64,000 nt of DNA. Origin: Diorhabda sublineata. Lineage: Eukaryota; Arthropoda; Insecta; Coleoptera; Chrysomelidae. The notes under the pieces are model-generated. The model saw only the letters and a list, made by a program, of their open reading frames with translations, had not been told where the DNA came from and searched no databases. This document shows positions 11,126-23,179 of this stretch, one piece after another. The stretch is from the NCBI RefSeq assembly GCF_026230105.1, contig NC_079483.1, positions 4,209,312 through 4,273,311 on the forward strand, read 5' to 3'. A program made the position numbers and the translations under genes. Numbering within the stretch: position 1 is the stretch's first letter; the number at the start of each line of letters is the position of its first letter.

Positions 11126-12264
11126 CGAGTGGATAAATGTCAAACAGATCCGTTCCTCCTTGTTAGCTTTGCGCATGCGCTGCCTCTCGGCGGGTACTTT
11201 TGAAATAGTATTTCTTCATTGGTAGAATATTATTATTATTGATGGATTAATTTAATGTCAATAAAATGTTCATTCAAACTGTAAAACATTTTTATGAAAT
11301 TGAAATTTACTCAAAAAAAGTTGAGCTTTGTTCCAATCTATTTTTTGCATATTATTTAGTTTGAACTTGATATTAATTAACAATAACATCCTTCGATTAC
11401 AAGAAACTTCAGGAAATTGGATTTGAATTAGTTGGTGATTAGTTTTGTTTCATTAAAATGTTGATACCAAAAATTGTTCAGAAAAATTTTCAATAAATTT
11501 GGATGGAGTTTTGTTCTATTCACTATTTTTTTTTCTAATTAATTCAAATTGTTCTCTTTTGATATTACTAACACATTCCCTTACAATAAATTGGATTTAT
11601 ATTCATTTGTTAGTTTTGGGATTATAATGTAAATTATTAAATAGAGATTTGAGTATAATACTATTTTTTTATTTCAGATTGTATAAATTGTTACAAATAG
11701 TTACGTTAGAAAAAATTCAGACTATCATTAAAGTAGTAGAGCCATTGAATGAAAATTAGCATACAAAAATATTCGAATACTGAATATTTTCACATAACTC
11801 AACATTAACCAAGAAAATAGATTTGGAAAATGTGTATTTATTAATTAGATATTGAATTTGTAATTGTATGTACATAGAATTCTGTAATACATAAAAAAGT
11901 ACGTATAACATTTAACTCAGGACAATTAAATAATCCAGTCTTCAATTCCTCTTCATTCTTACTTTCCATAATGAATAATTCAGATTTCAGTTCTACTTTG
12001 AGGTTATAAAAAATGATATTTTAGTTAAGTAATATAATACGAATATGTGAATATTACTTACTTCGATGATTTACCTATCAACACAAAATATATTTACACG
12101 TAAATATTAATGCAAATTGTTTGATGGTTGAGAAAGAAATCAAGTTTCTACTAGGGGCGTTTGACGACATTTTGACGAGCGCTGACCGCGCAGACGACGT
12201 TATGTTCCAGAGCATGCGCAAAGCTAACAAGGAGGAACGGACCCGTTTGACATTTATCCACTCG
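11126..12264 (-). mobile_element. TIR DNA transposon, family X, copy A
   Basis: Both ends carry ~55-bp near-perfect inverted repeats starting CGAGTGGATAAATGTCAAAC and running into TCCGTTCCTCCTTGTTAGC and a TTTGCGCATGC core. The subterminal parts match copy B (20246-21682) in the opposite orientation: the right ~270 bp equals B's left end and the left ~100 bp equals B's right end. On the minus strand it retains the start of B's ORF (MESKNEEELKTGLFNC) but then diverges into a stop. No matching target duplication was seen. Superfamily not assigned. Confidence 0.75.
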
Positions 12265-12864
12265 TCACTTCTAAACATTTACCAAATGTTCGAACATTCA
12301 AAGTTTCTTCAGTTTCTACACGTATACTAGTTCCGCATTCTACTAAAATTTATTTATAATTTTGTATTTCAATTTTTAAAACAAGAAGTAAATGGGTCAG
12401 TTGTCTTCAATCAAAACACGCATTTTATAAAAAAACAAATCCACATATATATCTACCACTCAATCAGTTAACGCATCTCGTATTTCTTTTGGAACGGATG
12501 TTGTGTCGTCGAAGAATGTCCCCAGATGTGCTTTCTTTTGCCGAAGGGGAATTTTTTTTCAGCTCGGAAGATTGATGATGATACTCGTAAACTACGATGA
12601 TACCGGACGGGTTTTTATATAAATCCAAATTCAGTTAATGCTTAACTAGGAAATAAAGAGAAATTAAAATTAACTTGAGTGGTTTGCGATTATTCACGAT
12701 TGACGAAAACGCGGCTTGTGAAAATTATTGGATAAATACTATTTACTTGTAAATAATATTCTATTACCATTAGGTATTCTGCTACTTTTATTATTTTCTG
12801 CCGAGAGACAACATTGACATAGCTACCAAGTGCACCCAACCACCAAGGGTAGCATGCAGAAGAA
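12265..12864. other. Non-coding, nothing recognised
   Basis: A+T-rich sequence with no coherent open frame or repeat that I could recognise. Confidence 0.4.
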
Positions 12865-13284
12865 GCTCACAGAATGTGCAAATATATGGAAAGATAAGGA
12901 GAAAGATGTACTGAGTGATTTTAAAGAATTTGCACATTGATTTCTAGGAAATTATGAACGATGTTGAGTTATGATGAAGAAATGCAGGATTCTTGGTGGT
13001 AACATGAATGGAAACTTTCCTTTTTATATTCCCATTTAGACTATTTTCGGAAACATCTTGGTGTTGGTGAGGGGGCTCACAGAATGTGCAAATGTATTAA
13101 AAGATAAGGAGAAAGATGTTCTGAGTGATTTTGAAGAATTTACACATGGATTTCTAGAAAATTATGAACGATGTTGAGACATGCTGAATAAATGCAGGAT
13201 TCTTGGTGGTAATATGAATAAAAAATTCCCATTCTATATTTCCATTTAGACTATTATCCGGAACATCTTGGTGGTGGTGATGGA
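12865..13284 (+). repeat. 210-bp tandem duplication (two copies)
   Basis: GCTCACAGAATGTGCAAAT starts copy 1 at 12865 and copy 2 at 13075. The two 210-base units stay aligned throughout, through AGATAAGGAGAAAGATGT, GCAGGATTCTTGGTGGTAA and GGAACATCTTGGTG-type segments, with scattered point differences. One frame of copy 2 is open for KDKEKDVLSDFEEF and HGFLENYERC, suggesting the unit came from a coding or transposon sequence, but I do not recognise the product. Confidence 0.75.
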
Positions 13285-14277
13285 AAAAGATACCGAGGGA
13301 GCGGGGATTAAAAAATGATGGCTATTGGACATTAACGTGTGGCGACGACGCCATGTGTCTAAGGTAATACAGGTACACATTTCTCCGAACAACTTCCTCA
13401 ATAAAACAATAATCTCTCGACTCTGGGAATAACAAGCTACTTTCTTTTAGGAATTCCAACTATTTGGGAAAAACCAATACACTTACAAGAGCCCAGGCGA
13501 GACATTTTGAATCGAAGAGAAGCTTATTATGTTTCGAAACAGCAAAGTGAGCAGCTTACGAATGCCTACATCCCAGCAGAGCTATGCTACTCCTACAGAT
13601 TCGACACGCGCGACTTAGTTTAGTTTTTTGACTTGCATATAATTTTGTGTATATTGTAAAACAACCTGACCTATTCTGTGCTCATAACCTCACAAAATTA
13701 AGTAATTAAACTAAGAACTTAACAGTTGGCGACATCTTGGTTTAATTTGATTTACTGCTACTGCCAGTACCATTTCAGTGTCTTTAAACTAGTAATTTAA
13801 TTTGTTAGTTAATGATAATTTTTAATTTTGGCCGCATAAACCAAGCTTCAATTAATCCAAAAAAATCGTCTACTGCAACGCGTAATTTTCAACAATTTCA
13901 ACTACGTCCGATTTTGATTTCGACGAATTTTTTTACAGTAAAACTAAAAAATATAAAAAATAATGACGATCATTAATCGAATTACGCCACTGGGTACATC
14001 TTTCAAAAATATCGATCGGTAAATCAAGAATGAAACTCATACCGTAACATGCAATTTTAAGCCGTAACCATATACCGTAACCGACTCTTTATAATGCAAG
14101 AGCAAATGCACATCCATCGATGGGTTCTATTCGACTGACCGATCACGTTCTTCGCTGTTTTTTTTTATTTTTGTCGGCGAAACATAAATTATTAGTATTA
14201 TGTACGTACATTAAAAAATAGTTGCAATATTTCTAGTAGTACATTAGTGATAGATATAAGCATCATGAGAGTAAAAT
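13285..14277. other. Non-coding, nothing recognised
   Basis: Unremarkable A+T-rich sequence without an ORF or repeat I can support. Confidence 0.35.
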
Positions 14278-15000
14278 CAGTCAAATTGTTTAAAATACAA
14301 TTGAAAATAGAATTTGAATGTTCCTAATCATTTCCGTATATGGAAAAAATTTTATTCAAGATCAAAGGTCAAAAAAATGAGTTTTTCGAAATTTTCAGCA
14401 AAACGGTAAGTGTTATCATAAAAATACTTTAAACAAAAATTGTAGATCATAAAATTATCTACAAAAAATATATGAATACTCTTTTTCCTACGAGCCACCG
14501 TTTCTGAGATATAACGATTCAAAAAATTGTAAAAGTTTGTTTAGATTCACTGCCTTATTTAATGGCTATAATGATTGCACGAGAAATACCAACGCTGCAG
14601 AACAACATCATCGAATATCTTCGTTAATTAATAATTTATTTGATGAATTTCTTACAAATACAACAAGTCTCGGTTCATTTCAATGTTCTAAGAAAAGTTT
14701 ACTGCTGAAAATATATTGGTGAAACCATTAAATACGACAATTTTCACAACTTTTTGAATTATTATATCTCAGAAACAGTGGCCAGCAGGAAAAAAAGTAT
14801 CGATACGTTTTTTGTAGATAATTTCATGATCTACAATTTTCGTCTAAGGTATTTTTATGATAAAACTCACCGTTTTGCTGAAAATTGCGAAACTCATTTT
14901 TTCCACCTTTGACCTTAAAAAATTTTTTTTCCATACACGGAAATAATGGGGAACATTCAAATTCTATGTTCAATAGAATTCAAATATCTAAAATTGACCG
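14278..15000. mobile_element. Foldback (long inverted-repeat) element, copy 1
   Basis: Left arm about 14278-14535 and right arm about 14735-15000 are inverted copies: TTGTAGATCATAAAATTATC on the left is mirrored by GATAATTTCATGATCTACAA on the right, and the arms also share CATTTCCGTATATGG/CCATACACGGAAAT, the AAAACGGTAAGT/CTCACCGTTTTG block and GAATTTGAATGTTCC/GGAACATTCAAATTC. The ~200-base centre has no long ORF. The arms can fold into one hairpin of about 250 bp. A second copy lies at 52660-53050. Confidence 0.75.
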
Positions 15001-16235
15001 GATTATTCATATCTATAGTGAGACGAAATCAGAGTAGCACAGGATAGGGCAGTGCACCCCGCACATGGATTGCTCCGTTCTTGTGACCGAGGCACAGAAC
15101 TGTGTTACCTGGTAGAGTTTTACAATGGATCAACATGAAAAGTTGATTAAATTGATGCGTGTTTATTCAGTTTTGTGTGATAGCAAATATATGAAAAGTT
15201 TTATTAGAAAAAATCCATGAGAACTACTTTTTTCATTTAGTCACTGTTTCTTTCTTGTTCTCTGATGAAGTAGTAATAATAAATCTAAGTCGACATGCGA
15301 ATCTGACTCAGAACTCAAATATTTTGACAACATGCCTGTTACACACACGATACACTGCTTTCCAAAGTGCGAGGTAAACTGTGTAACTCACATTTTTTGA
15401 CGATATTGCTCTGTGCAGCTGGCAGCACCGTGCCGCACAGCTCAATATGCGCTAATAGTTTCGAATATTTCGTGCAAAAGTTAACACATCCCTCCATATA
15501 TGTCTTCTTGAAAAGTTGGAAGAATGTCAAAGTTTTGATGTTAGTACCAATAACATAACCTAACTGTGGGAATATTGAATGCAAAAATCCTTCTCTATAA
15601 CATTGATTTTGATATAATTTTGATAAAATTTCCTATTTTCAAATATCTGTTAAACACATTTTACCTTGACAAAGAATATATTTTGGTATTTCCTGAAATG
15701 AAAAAAAAAAAGGTTTACGAGCTACAGCTCATAAAACCAGGTATAGGTTTATGTATAGGATTGATAATAAATTCCAAAATGTTTAGTTCTCTCCGAGAAT
15801 TAACGTTGTAAGGACATACCTCCTAAACTCTAAGTGAAATAAAATAATTTCCCAATTGATAACGAATTTAGTTTTTTTTTTTTATAAATACACCGTTACA
15901 TAATCCATAATCCCAACACTAATTATAAAGGTTATAAATGTAGCTTTTGAATAAACTAGTCAATGTAAAGAGCATCATCTGTTTTTTTTGGTTCTGTTAA
16001 ATTCCGGACACCACTGTATATTATGGATTAGTGAAGCGGTTAATCTTGGCGACGACGAGGACGTTAATCTTGCTAATTCGAGGATAGAATGGAATGAAAA
16101 ATAATTCTGAAGGTGAGAGGAGAAATCCATGGATATCGATTTTCTCAAAATTCTTATGTAAGTAGTATTAAAATATATTTTACAAAACAAGGAATGTACG
16201 GCAGATGACCCATCACTTCGATGTTTAGACTGTTC
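15001..16235. other. Non-coding, nothing recognised
   Basis: Short open frames at 15339-15584 and 15566-15811 have no recognisable motif and no supporting context. Confidence 0.35.
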
Positions 16236-16239
16236 GTAA

Positions 16240-16900
16240 ACATTTTGGTTTGAACTGATGTGTGGTGGAGAATGATTAATCTTCTGCGATTGGTTTACCT
16301 CATTTTTCGAAAGCTTCTGGTAAACAAATGCTGGTGTACCATTCAGAGTTGACAGTTGTACGTTGCTCTAATGGAACGGTGGCGTTATCCAGTTATTCTG
16401 AAACAACAGGCGATCATTCGCTTCGAGGTGCATCGCGCGCGAACAACTTTCATTGGATTTGGCTAGTGCCGATTCTTGTTTACTTTGGGGTTCATATGAT
16501 TTCTTCGCTTGCCACGACATTATAGACCAATCGACACGAGCATTTTTTTGAGCGATTATCAAATTATTCGGTATCCAATGCGAATAAGCCAAATAATAAA
16601 ATATTGAATGTATGCAAGTGGAACTAATGCCCTTTAAATCACGGTATGTTACATGACGATCTAGCAATATCGGTTTCTGAAACTAATCGTTTAAAGAAGT
16701 GTGACCAAGATTGAATACGCAAACCAGCGAAACTCGGTGGCTCGAGATGTTGCTGTTTTTTGACCAAGATGAAAGCTTCAACTATCTATGAAAAAATGCA
16801 CTCGAATGACAACACTTTCTATGTACGTTCACCATTAAAAATGGCAATGTCAGATTTGACATATTCACATAGTTGCCATATTTCAAAATTTAAATAGCAA
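16240..16900 (-). mobile_element. Mariner relic (N-terminal part), family also at 32449-33010
   Basis: Minus strand, 16368-16667, reads a DRHVTYRDLKGISSTCIHS helix-turn-helix followed by IPNNLIIAQKNARVDWS, the linker motif before the first catalytic Asp in this mariner family. The terminal segment GTTCACCATTAAAAATGGCAATGTCA recurs almost unchanged near 32940-32985. Broken by stops. Confidence 0.65.
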
Positions 16901-17635
16901 CCCTCGTATATTCTGTAGAGCACTACATACTTCTATTTTATTAAAAAGTGTGACTCGCTCAAAATTTGCCCCCTTTTTTTGATAAGTATTTGTAGGAAAA
17001 TATTGTTTGCCGGAAAATCGGTAACGAAAATCAAAAAAATTTGAGTTCAACATGAGAAAATGCATTTTTCGGATGTATTTAATGAAACAGTCTGCCTTTT
17101 TTGGAATGCAGGTTCGCCCTTCGCAATCCACTGTCTTTATTGTTTTCTCATTTTATAAGTGTAATTGTGCATCAGGTTTTATCTCTACAGTTATGATTCG
17201 ATTTAAAAATCTGGGCTGCTCTCGATTCAGGAGTGCCTGCGGCGAGACAGTTGCCACTAGGTCAATAATATTTTATGTTTTTTATTAATAAATATTCGTT
17301 TTTCCTGACCATTTCAAAAGTCCAAAAGTTTATTGACCACCCAATAATTACATAGATCGAAAATTTTTTTGTAGTAACACAAGAATGAATAGCTTATTGT
17401 GATAAAATGGAAAATATGAAAAAACAAATAATTGTAGTACGTTATGTTGAATTTATATAACCATATTCATTGGTAAAATATTTAATATTTATTAAAAAAA
17501 TAATTTCACGTTTTTTAAATCGTATATATTGACAATATTTATAGCTTACATCCAATAAACATGCCTCACATCTATTAAAAACAGAAAACTTAAAAAACAT
17601 CAGTTCAAATATCAATTAGCACAACTTTTTCCTTT
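16901..17635. other. Non-coding, nothing recognised
   Basis: Two short opposite-strand open frames here lack motifs; the stretch is A+T-rich and otherwise featureless. Confidence 0.35.
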
Positions 17636-17639
17636 TATG

Positions 17640-18888
17640 AGGGGTTGCACTTTCTCTTTCTAAAAACCAACAGTAATCACCCATCATGACCGAATCCCAT
17701 CGTCCTTGATACCAAATTTCCATTGTGCCATTGTTCTAATACTGTTGGTAGTTTGAATCCAAATTGTTGCCCAAAAATCCCCTCACTACCTCACTACACT
17801 AACAAATACCTTCCATGCTCTAAATTCCTGCCTGGTAAGTTTTTTTGCAAAATTGTCATGGGAATTGTGATCTACAAGGGGTATAAACTTAGTGTTGATC
17901 TATTGCCCGAATGTCCCATAGACGAAGAAAACAGCAAACTCTCCCTGAAGTCCAATTAAAATTCCAATCACCTTCAGGTCTCCGCATATCTGCCATTTAT
18001 ATTTGTTGTAGTTAAGTTTCTTTAAAAGCCAGCGAATATTTCCATAAGTTTCTTTCATCTTCACAAAATAGGCAACTGGTATAGATGGTTTTAAATTTCC
18101 TTTGTGTAATAACAATGTTTTTAAATAGTATTTAGACGAGCCAATAAATAGGCAGCACACACTAGGATTATGCTCAATATCAAGTTCCTTAATTAAACTA
18201 TTAATATCCGTACATGCCCACAACGAATTTCCCATACTGTGGAATGCAGAAAATGTAGAAAATCGTTTACTAAAGGTCGTAATTTTTGTCTCTTTGGCTA
18301 ACAAGTTCCATTCCTTAAGGTGGGAAGCAAGAAGTTCAGACTGTTGCCTTGATAATTCCAACTCACTTTGAACAATCAAATGTTGCTCGGAATTTGCACA
18401 TGAAGTAAAAATATGGTTGGTGCTTTGTTCTTCGGAGCTTCCTGATGATACGTTGTCTCCAGTATATTCTAAAACAATATTTTGCGGATCTAAAGCCGCA
18501 ATCGGTACTGGTAAATCTTCGTTATGGGGTCGTATAGCAGACGGCTAATGTAGATACTCGATCTTGTGCTTTCCTTTCTTAGAATAACCTTCAGTCTATG
18601 TTAGACAAAAATAGCAGTCGTCAAAATGGCTAGTAGGTTCCCGCCATACCATTGGAATTGCAAAATGCATCTTCCCATTCATCCACTGCACACGCTACAA
18701 CTAACACAGCACGCGTGGAGAGCCCACTGCTTGTTTTGGTCTCCAATTAAAGTACCAAAATATTTGCAATAAGCTTTTTTTACATTTTCGGAAAATGGCC
18801 TGGCTTGCGATTTCATCATAAATTCTCCGCAAATATAACAAAATTTGTTAGGAGAAGTTTTGCAACTGCAGCACGTTTGACTCGACAT
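17640..18888 (-). pseudogene. Decayed transposon-associated gene of the 'YICGEF' Cys-rich family
   Basis: Starting at the ATG at 18888, the minus strand reads CCSCKTSPNKFCYICGEFM, then a FGTLIGDQNKQWALHACC block with paired cysteines (likely a zinc-binding N-terminus), then FAIPMVWREPTSHFDDCYFC, TEGYSKKGKHKIEYLH and IRPHNEDLPVPI, then an ORF at 17900-18379 with SELLASHLKEWNLLAKET, LLLHKGNLKPSIPVAYFV and KWQICGDLKVIGILIGLQG. The order equals that of a large uncharacterised protein family repeated in many insect and cnidarian genomes. Several stops and a frame loss after GLQG show that it is dead. Its function is unknown; multicopy behaviour suggests mobile-element origin. Confidence 0.65.
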
Positions 18889-18949
18889 TTTCGTCTTTAT
18901 AATCACTTTTTGCACTATGAACAAAGAACCACTTTCTATGAAACTCAAC

Positions 18950-20240
18950 AGAATACTAATTTTTGATATTATTTTTATGTTTATTATTCTGAATAATACA
19001 GTTCAGATTTGTTCGGCCATAAAATTTACCGATATTAACCGCCCCTTTATAAAATTACCTACCTGCTAATATAAACAGGGATAATTAAGCTATTGAAAAG
19101 TGGTACGTGTTAGGGATTAATAAATATTTTTTCTATTATTAGACGGGTATTCCCATTTTAAATATAAAGGTCTCATCTGAGTTACGAAAATCTTGTCGGC
19201 CAGTGTTATCTAAGTAATTTAAGGCGTCCTAAATATTTGGATTTTCTTTGAATACAGACAAAACATCTTAGAGAAGAGACTATATTTATATTAGTTACAA
19301 AATAACATATTGCATCTCTAGAATACCATACTAATAGTATGAATTGTGGGTTTATGTTAATCCCACGTCTTTGTGGGTCAAAAATCGATTCTTATTGACT
19401 GGTAAATATTACTTAGAAATAATAATATGTGTTTTAGATTATTATTCTTTCGATAATAGTAGATTATTATTAAGATTTCTTTAAGGCAGTATTGGAAATT
19501 ATACATTTCCTGTACAACATAGAGAAAAAAAACTATTGGACGGTAGAGCTGATTACGTTTTTATATTTTTTATATATATTTATAAAAATTTAATCAATAT
19601 AACCACAATTTAAATAAAAAAAGTAGGTGGATCCAAGAACGAGCAAAAACAATATAGTGTGGAACTTTACTTTATCATAACTGTGTATACGCTATGGAAC
19701 GGTCAAATGGAATAAATTCGTTGATAAAAAAATAAGAACGTGTTGGGAAACCGCTTGGACGTGTCGATAACAAGCAGAAACCATTCCAGCGATTCTTTTG
19801 ACTAATATAAATTTAAACAAATACAAAAAAAATTGTTTATTTTTGCTTAAATTTAAATAACAACGTTACAATTTCATATATTTTTGTATTTACTCTTTAA
19901 GCATATGTATTATTTTTCCGTGACCTATTCTGGTGTAAGTTTCATATAGCATACTGAACAATACCTCTTTGGGAAAATAAAACTATATATTTGTTTCTCC
20001 TGGTTTTAATGGTTCAAATTTTCGAAACGTCAAAACGTTTTAATCCTATTTTGCATTTAGCTTTAGCAGAAACCACTTAAGAAACAATTTGAAGCACTTT
20101 TGAATTGAGAACCACCGTCTTCTCGATTACAATCAATTAATGCATTTAACTTTCCAAGAAAAAAAGACACAATTCACTGCAGTATCCATTCTTCTGTATA
20201 AATTACGCTATTGGAATAATCGTTACTTGCCAAGTCGTTT
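18950..20240. other. Long A+T-rich non-coding stretch
   Basis: No ORF, RNA gene or repeat could be supported across this interval. Confidence 0.35.
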
Positions 20241-20533
20241 GAATACGAGTGGATAAATGTCAAACGGGTCCGTTCGTCCTTGTTAGCTTTGCGCATACTC
20301 TGGAACGTAATGTCGTCTGCGCGGTCAACGCTCGTCAAATGTCAAACGCACCAGGTAGAAACTTTGTACTTGATTTCTTTCTCAACCATCAAACCAGTTG
20401 CGTTAATATTTACGTATAAATATATTTTGTGTTGATAGATAAATCATTGAAGTAAGTAAAATGTGTAATATTTACATATACGTATCATTATTACTTAACT
20501 AGAATATCATTTTTTATAACCTCAAAATAGATT

Positions 20534-20794
20534 ATGGAGAGTAATAATAAAGAAGTACTGAAATCTGAATTATTTATTAAGGAAAGTAAGAATGAAGAGG
20601 AATTGAAGACTGGATTATTTAATTGTCTTGAGTGTCATCGGACGTTCGTCAGCAAGACAACTAGGCATTGCAATGAAGTGCATTCTGAAAAGAACATTGA
20701 TTCACTTACAAATGTATGGCCACTTTGTCAGGAATGTTTTACTAGGCATTTTAAAACTAAGCATAAAGGAAAATCTGAGACATGTTTAGAGTAA
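20534..20794 (+). CDS. Small Cys/His-rich ORF inside TIR element B
   Basis: 86 codons, starting MESNNKEVLKSELF. After an acidic-basic leader it shows two degenerate zinc-finger-like units: CLECHRTFVSKTTRHCNEVH (C-x2-C..H) and CQECFTRHFKTKHKG (C-x2-C-x3-H-x4-H). The reading stops at GAG-TAA, but the same bases form a good splice donor (AGA|GTAAGT at about 20791), so this may be a first exon. Copy A keeps the first ~15 codons, so the ORF belongs to the family rather than to this insertion. It could be a transposon DNA-binding accessory protein or a captured host exon; I do not recognise it. Confidence 0.45.
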   Translation: MESNNKEVLKSELFIKESKNEEELKTGLFNCLECHRTFVSKTTRHCNEVHSEKNIDSLTNVWPLCQECFTRHFKTKHKGKSETCLE

Positions 20795-21042
20795 GTTTAA
20801 TCGTGCAAATATTTATTTTTATCACAAATGGGCAACAAGTTCTGCATATATCCAATAATTCGATTATTTTAATTCATGCAAATGTTTGTATCTAATTTAT
20901 TTTGGCTTGTAACTAATTTACTTCAATTTTGTAACTAATTCTTTCTAGTTTATAACTACCACAAAAGTGTAGAGATGCAGCGGTTTAAATCAACGAAAAA
21001 GAAACAATTAACAACAAAAACCAGATTTTCAAACGAACGGAT

Positions 21043-21183
21043 ATGGAAAAAAACTCATCGAAAGAAACAATAGATGATCAGAAAAGATCTAGTGAAGTTG
21101 TGCATACAAAATTCGATCACAGTTATGATTCTAGTTTACCTGAATCTACAAAACCAAAAAAAGTCATAAGTTTTGTAAAATAA
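21043..21183 (+). CDS. Short downstream open stretch in TIR element B (possible 3' exon)
   Basis: 46 codons in one frame, starting MEKNSSKETIDDQKRSSEV and ending with a KPKKVISFVK tail before TAA. Serine- and lysine-rich, no known motif. An alternative overlapping frame from an AG at about 20965 gives a basic peptide in phase with the putative donor at 20791. Which frame, if either, is used cannot be decided from the sequence. Confidence 0.2.
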   Translation: MEKNSSKETIDDQKRSSEVVHTKFDHSYDSSLPESTKPKKVISFVK

Positions 21184-21691
21184 TAAACAATGTATCACTA
21201 TATCCGTACAATTTATTAATATGTTAACATTAACTACATATTACAGGGGCATTTAGCACAAAGGATTAAAAGAGCGACCACTACCCTTGCGGCAGGAAAG
21301 TTTTTATTGACCGCGCGAAATTTCACCCTTTCATTTTAAATATTAGATAAACCGCCGCTACTACTATGACCGAAAAACCCAAGAGTTTTAAATCGTGAGA
21401 ACACCTGCTTTTAAGCATAGCAACCATTCATCCCCCAAATAAAATATAGACGGAGATACCTCAGTGGTAAGAAATTTGCCAGCGCGAAATTTTAAAAATT
21501 TCGTACCCTTGCTATGAACCCTCTCCATTACTCGTTAATTTTGGGAATAAGTGACTAGTTAAGTGCACCGTTCAATTGTGCAGACGAGCATTTGAAATAC
21601 TATTTCAAAAGTACCCGCCGAGACGCAGCGCATGCGCAAAGCGAACAAGGAGGAACGGACCCGTTTGACATTTATCCACTCGTGTTTAAAT

Positions 21692-22480
21692 GGGTTACTT
21701 ATACAAATATTTGTGAGTCGTTGGTTTTTTTTTTGGTCGGTCAAATGTAGTCTAGGTGAAAGGGATCACTTTCCAAGTACATATTTGTTTATACTTGTAA
21801 AGGAGCTCTGACAAAATTCACAAATAATTGGATTTTCTCTTGACTATTCTTTATTTTTATAAAAATGAGTCGGACATTTGGATGGCTAAACCATATATGT
21901 AATACTTCTACATGGACAGCTTTTATAAATGGAAGCTATTCCGACTAAGGAAGACAGAATGACAACGATTTCTATACTTCGAGGTTTCAGCTCGGTTCTG
22001 CGCATTCTCAAGCATGCGCAGTATAGATAAAGTGTCTCGAACGAGAGAGAAAATGAATATTGTGGACACCGTAGCGTAGGGACGTTTTTTCCCATACCAA
22101 CTGTCCATATAGGAGTTAAACGAAGTGTCCTTTTTTTAATTTAATTAAAGAAGCGGTGGGGTGCGAGCAGCGCACGTGCATCGAGCGCACACTATCTGTG
22201 TCGAATCCGAAAGATCTTTATTTTATTGCCGAAGTGAGTTCTAGACATGGGCAAACATATGATTTTTATTATCATTAAGACGAAACGGAAAACCATCAGC
22301 AACATCTAAGATTTTCCAAAACGAGCAAATGTTCAATATTATATAAAATATTGAACAAAAATTGATAGAAAACATTATTTTTTCCACAAAAAAGCCTTTT
22401 AATTTGAGGAAGTATTAACTCTTTGTTATTCTGTTGTTAACTCTTTTATAATTTCTCTTCTTTTATTTACGGTAATAAAC
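21692..22480. other. Non-coding, nothing recognised
   Basis: Includes a locally GC-richer patch near 22150-22200 but no coherent frame or repeat. Confidence 0.35.
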
Positions 22481-22519
22481 ATTTGAAGCTAAATACAGGG
22501 ATTGAAGATACAGTCTTTA

Positions 22520-23160
22520 TACCTGGAAATCTGCAGTCGACGCATCCTAACCTAACCCTATATAATCTGTGCGCTCGATTCACGTGGGCTCGATGCCCGC
22601 TTTCAAATAAGCAGACAAAAGTCGATCAAAAACAACAACGTGTTGATTCGGAGCAGTGTTTGGCCATGTTTACAAAATCAGATTTTTATCATCAGCTGGG
22701 AAGATTATGGCTTCAGTATATTGGGATGCGTATGGAATATTGTTCATGAACTATCTCCAAAAGGGAGAGACAATCAATGGCGATTATAACATACGAGTTG
22801 TTGGATCGTTTGAATGCATAAATCAAGGAAAGACGACCTCATATGACGAAGAAAAAACCGCTCTTTCATCAAAACAATGCACCGATTTACAAATCGATGG
22901 CAACGATGATTAAATTGGACGAATTACACTTCGAATTGCTTTTTCTTCCAGTGACTATTCGCTGATCTCAAAAAAATGTTCACCGGTAAGAAACTCAGTT
23001 CAAATCAAGAAAGAATTGTTGTACAAGCACGGCATCGAAAAGTTAGAGAAATGTTGGTATGATTGTATTGCTCTTAAAGAAGAATAAAATCGATTTTTGG
23101 CAAAAAATGTGTTTTTCTTTGTTAGTCACACGATTTATTGAGTAATGTGTTACATATTAC
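22520..23160 (+). mobile_element. Mariner relic with internal deletion
   Basis: The plus strand reads a VDQKQQRVDSEQCLAMF linker, then jumps to AGKIMASVYWDAYGILFMNY and LQKGETINGDYN (the conserved block after the first catalytic residue), and ends SDYSLISKKCSPVRNS. The first DET motif is missing at the join near 22690. The terminal sequence CACACGATTTATTGAGTAATG (23128 on) is shared with the element at 61270-62450, so both belong to one family. Confidence 0.65.
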
Positions 23161-23179
23161 TCTGAAAAAGTTAATGTTT

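Larger units (their letters stand above)
20246..21682 (+). mobile_element. TIR DNA transposon, family X, copy B
   Basis: Ends are CGAGTGGATAAATGTCAAAC (20246) and its inverse (to 21682), in ~55-bp inverted repeats shared with copy A. If the element is taken as ACG...CGT, its flanks are GTTTGAAT (20237-20244) and GTTTAAAT (21684-21691), a 7-of-8 match consistent with an aged 8-bp target duplication as made by hAT- or P-type enzymes. It carries the small ORF at 20534-20794 and a second short open stretch at 21043-21183, but no recognisable DDE transposase, so it is probably non-autonomous. Confidence 0.75.

Noticed and set aside
21445..21530. ACCTCAGTGGTAAGA resembling a tRNA A box inside TIR element B
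   Set aside because: No B box follows, and the cloverleaf cannot be formed beyond a 5-bp acceptor match.
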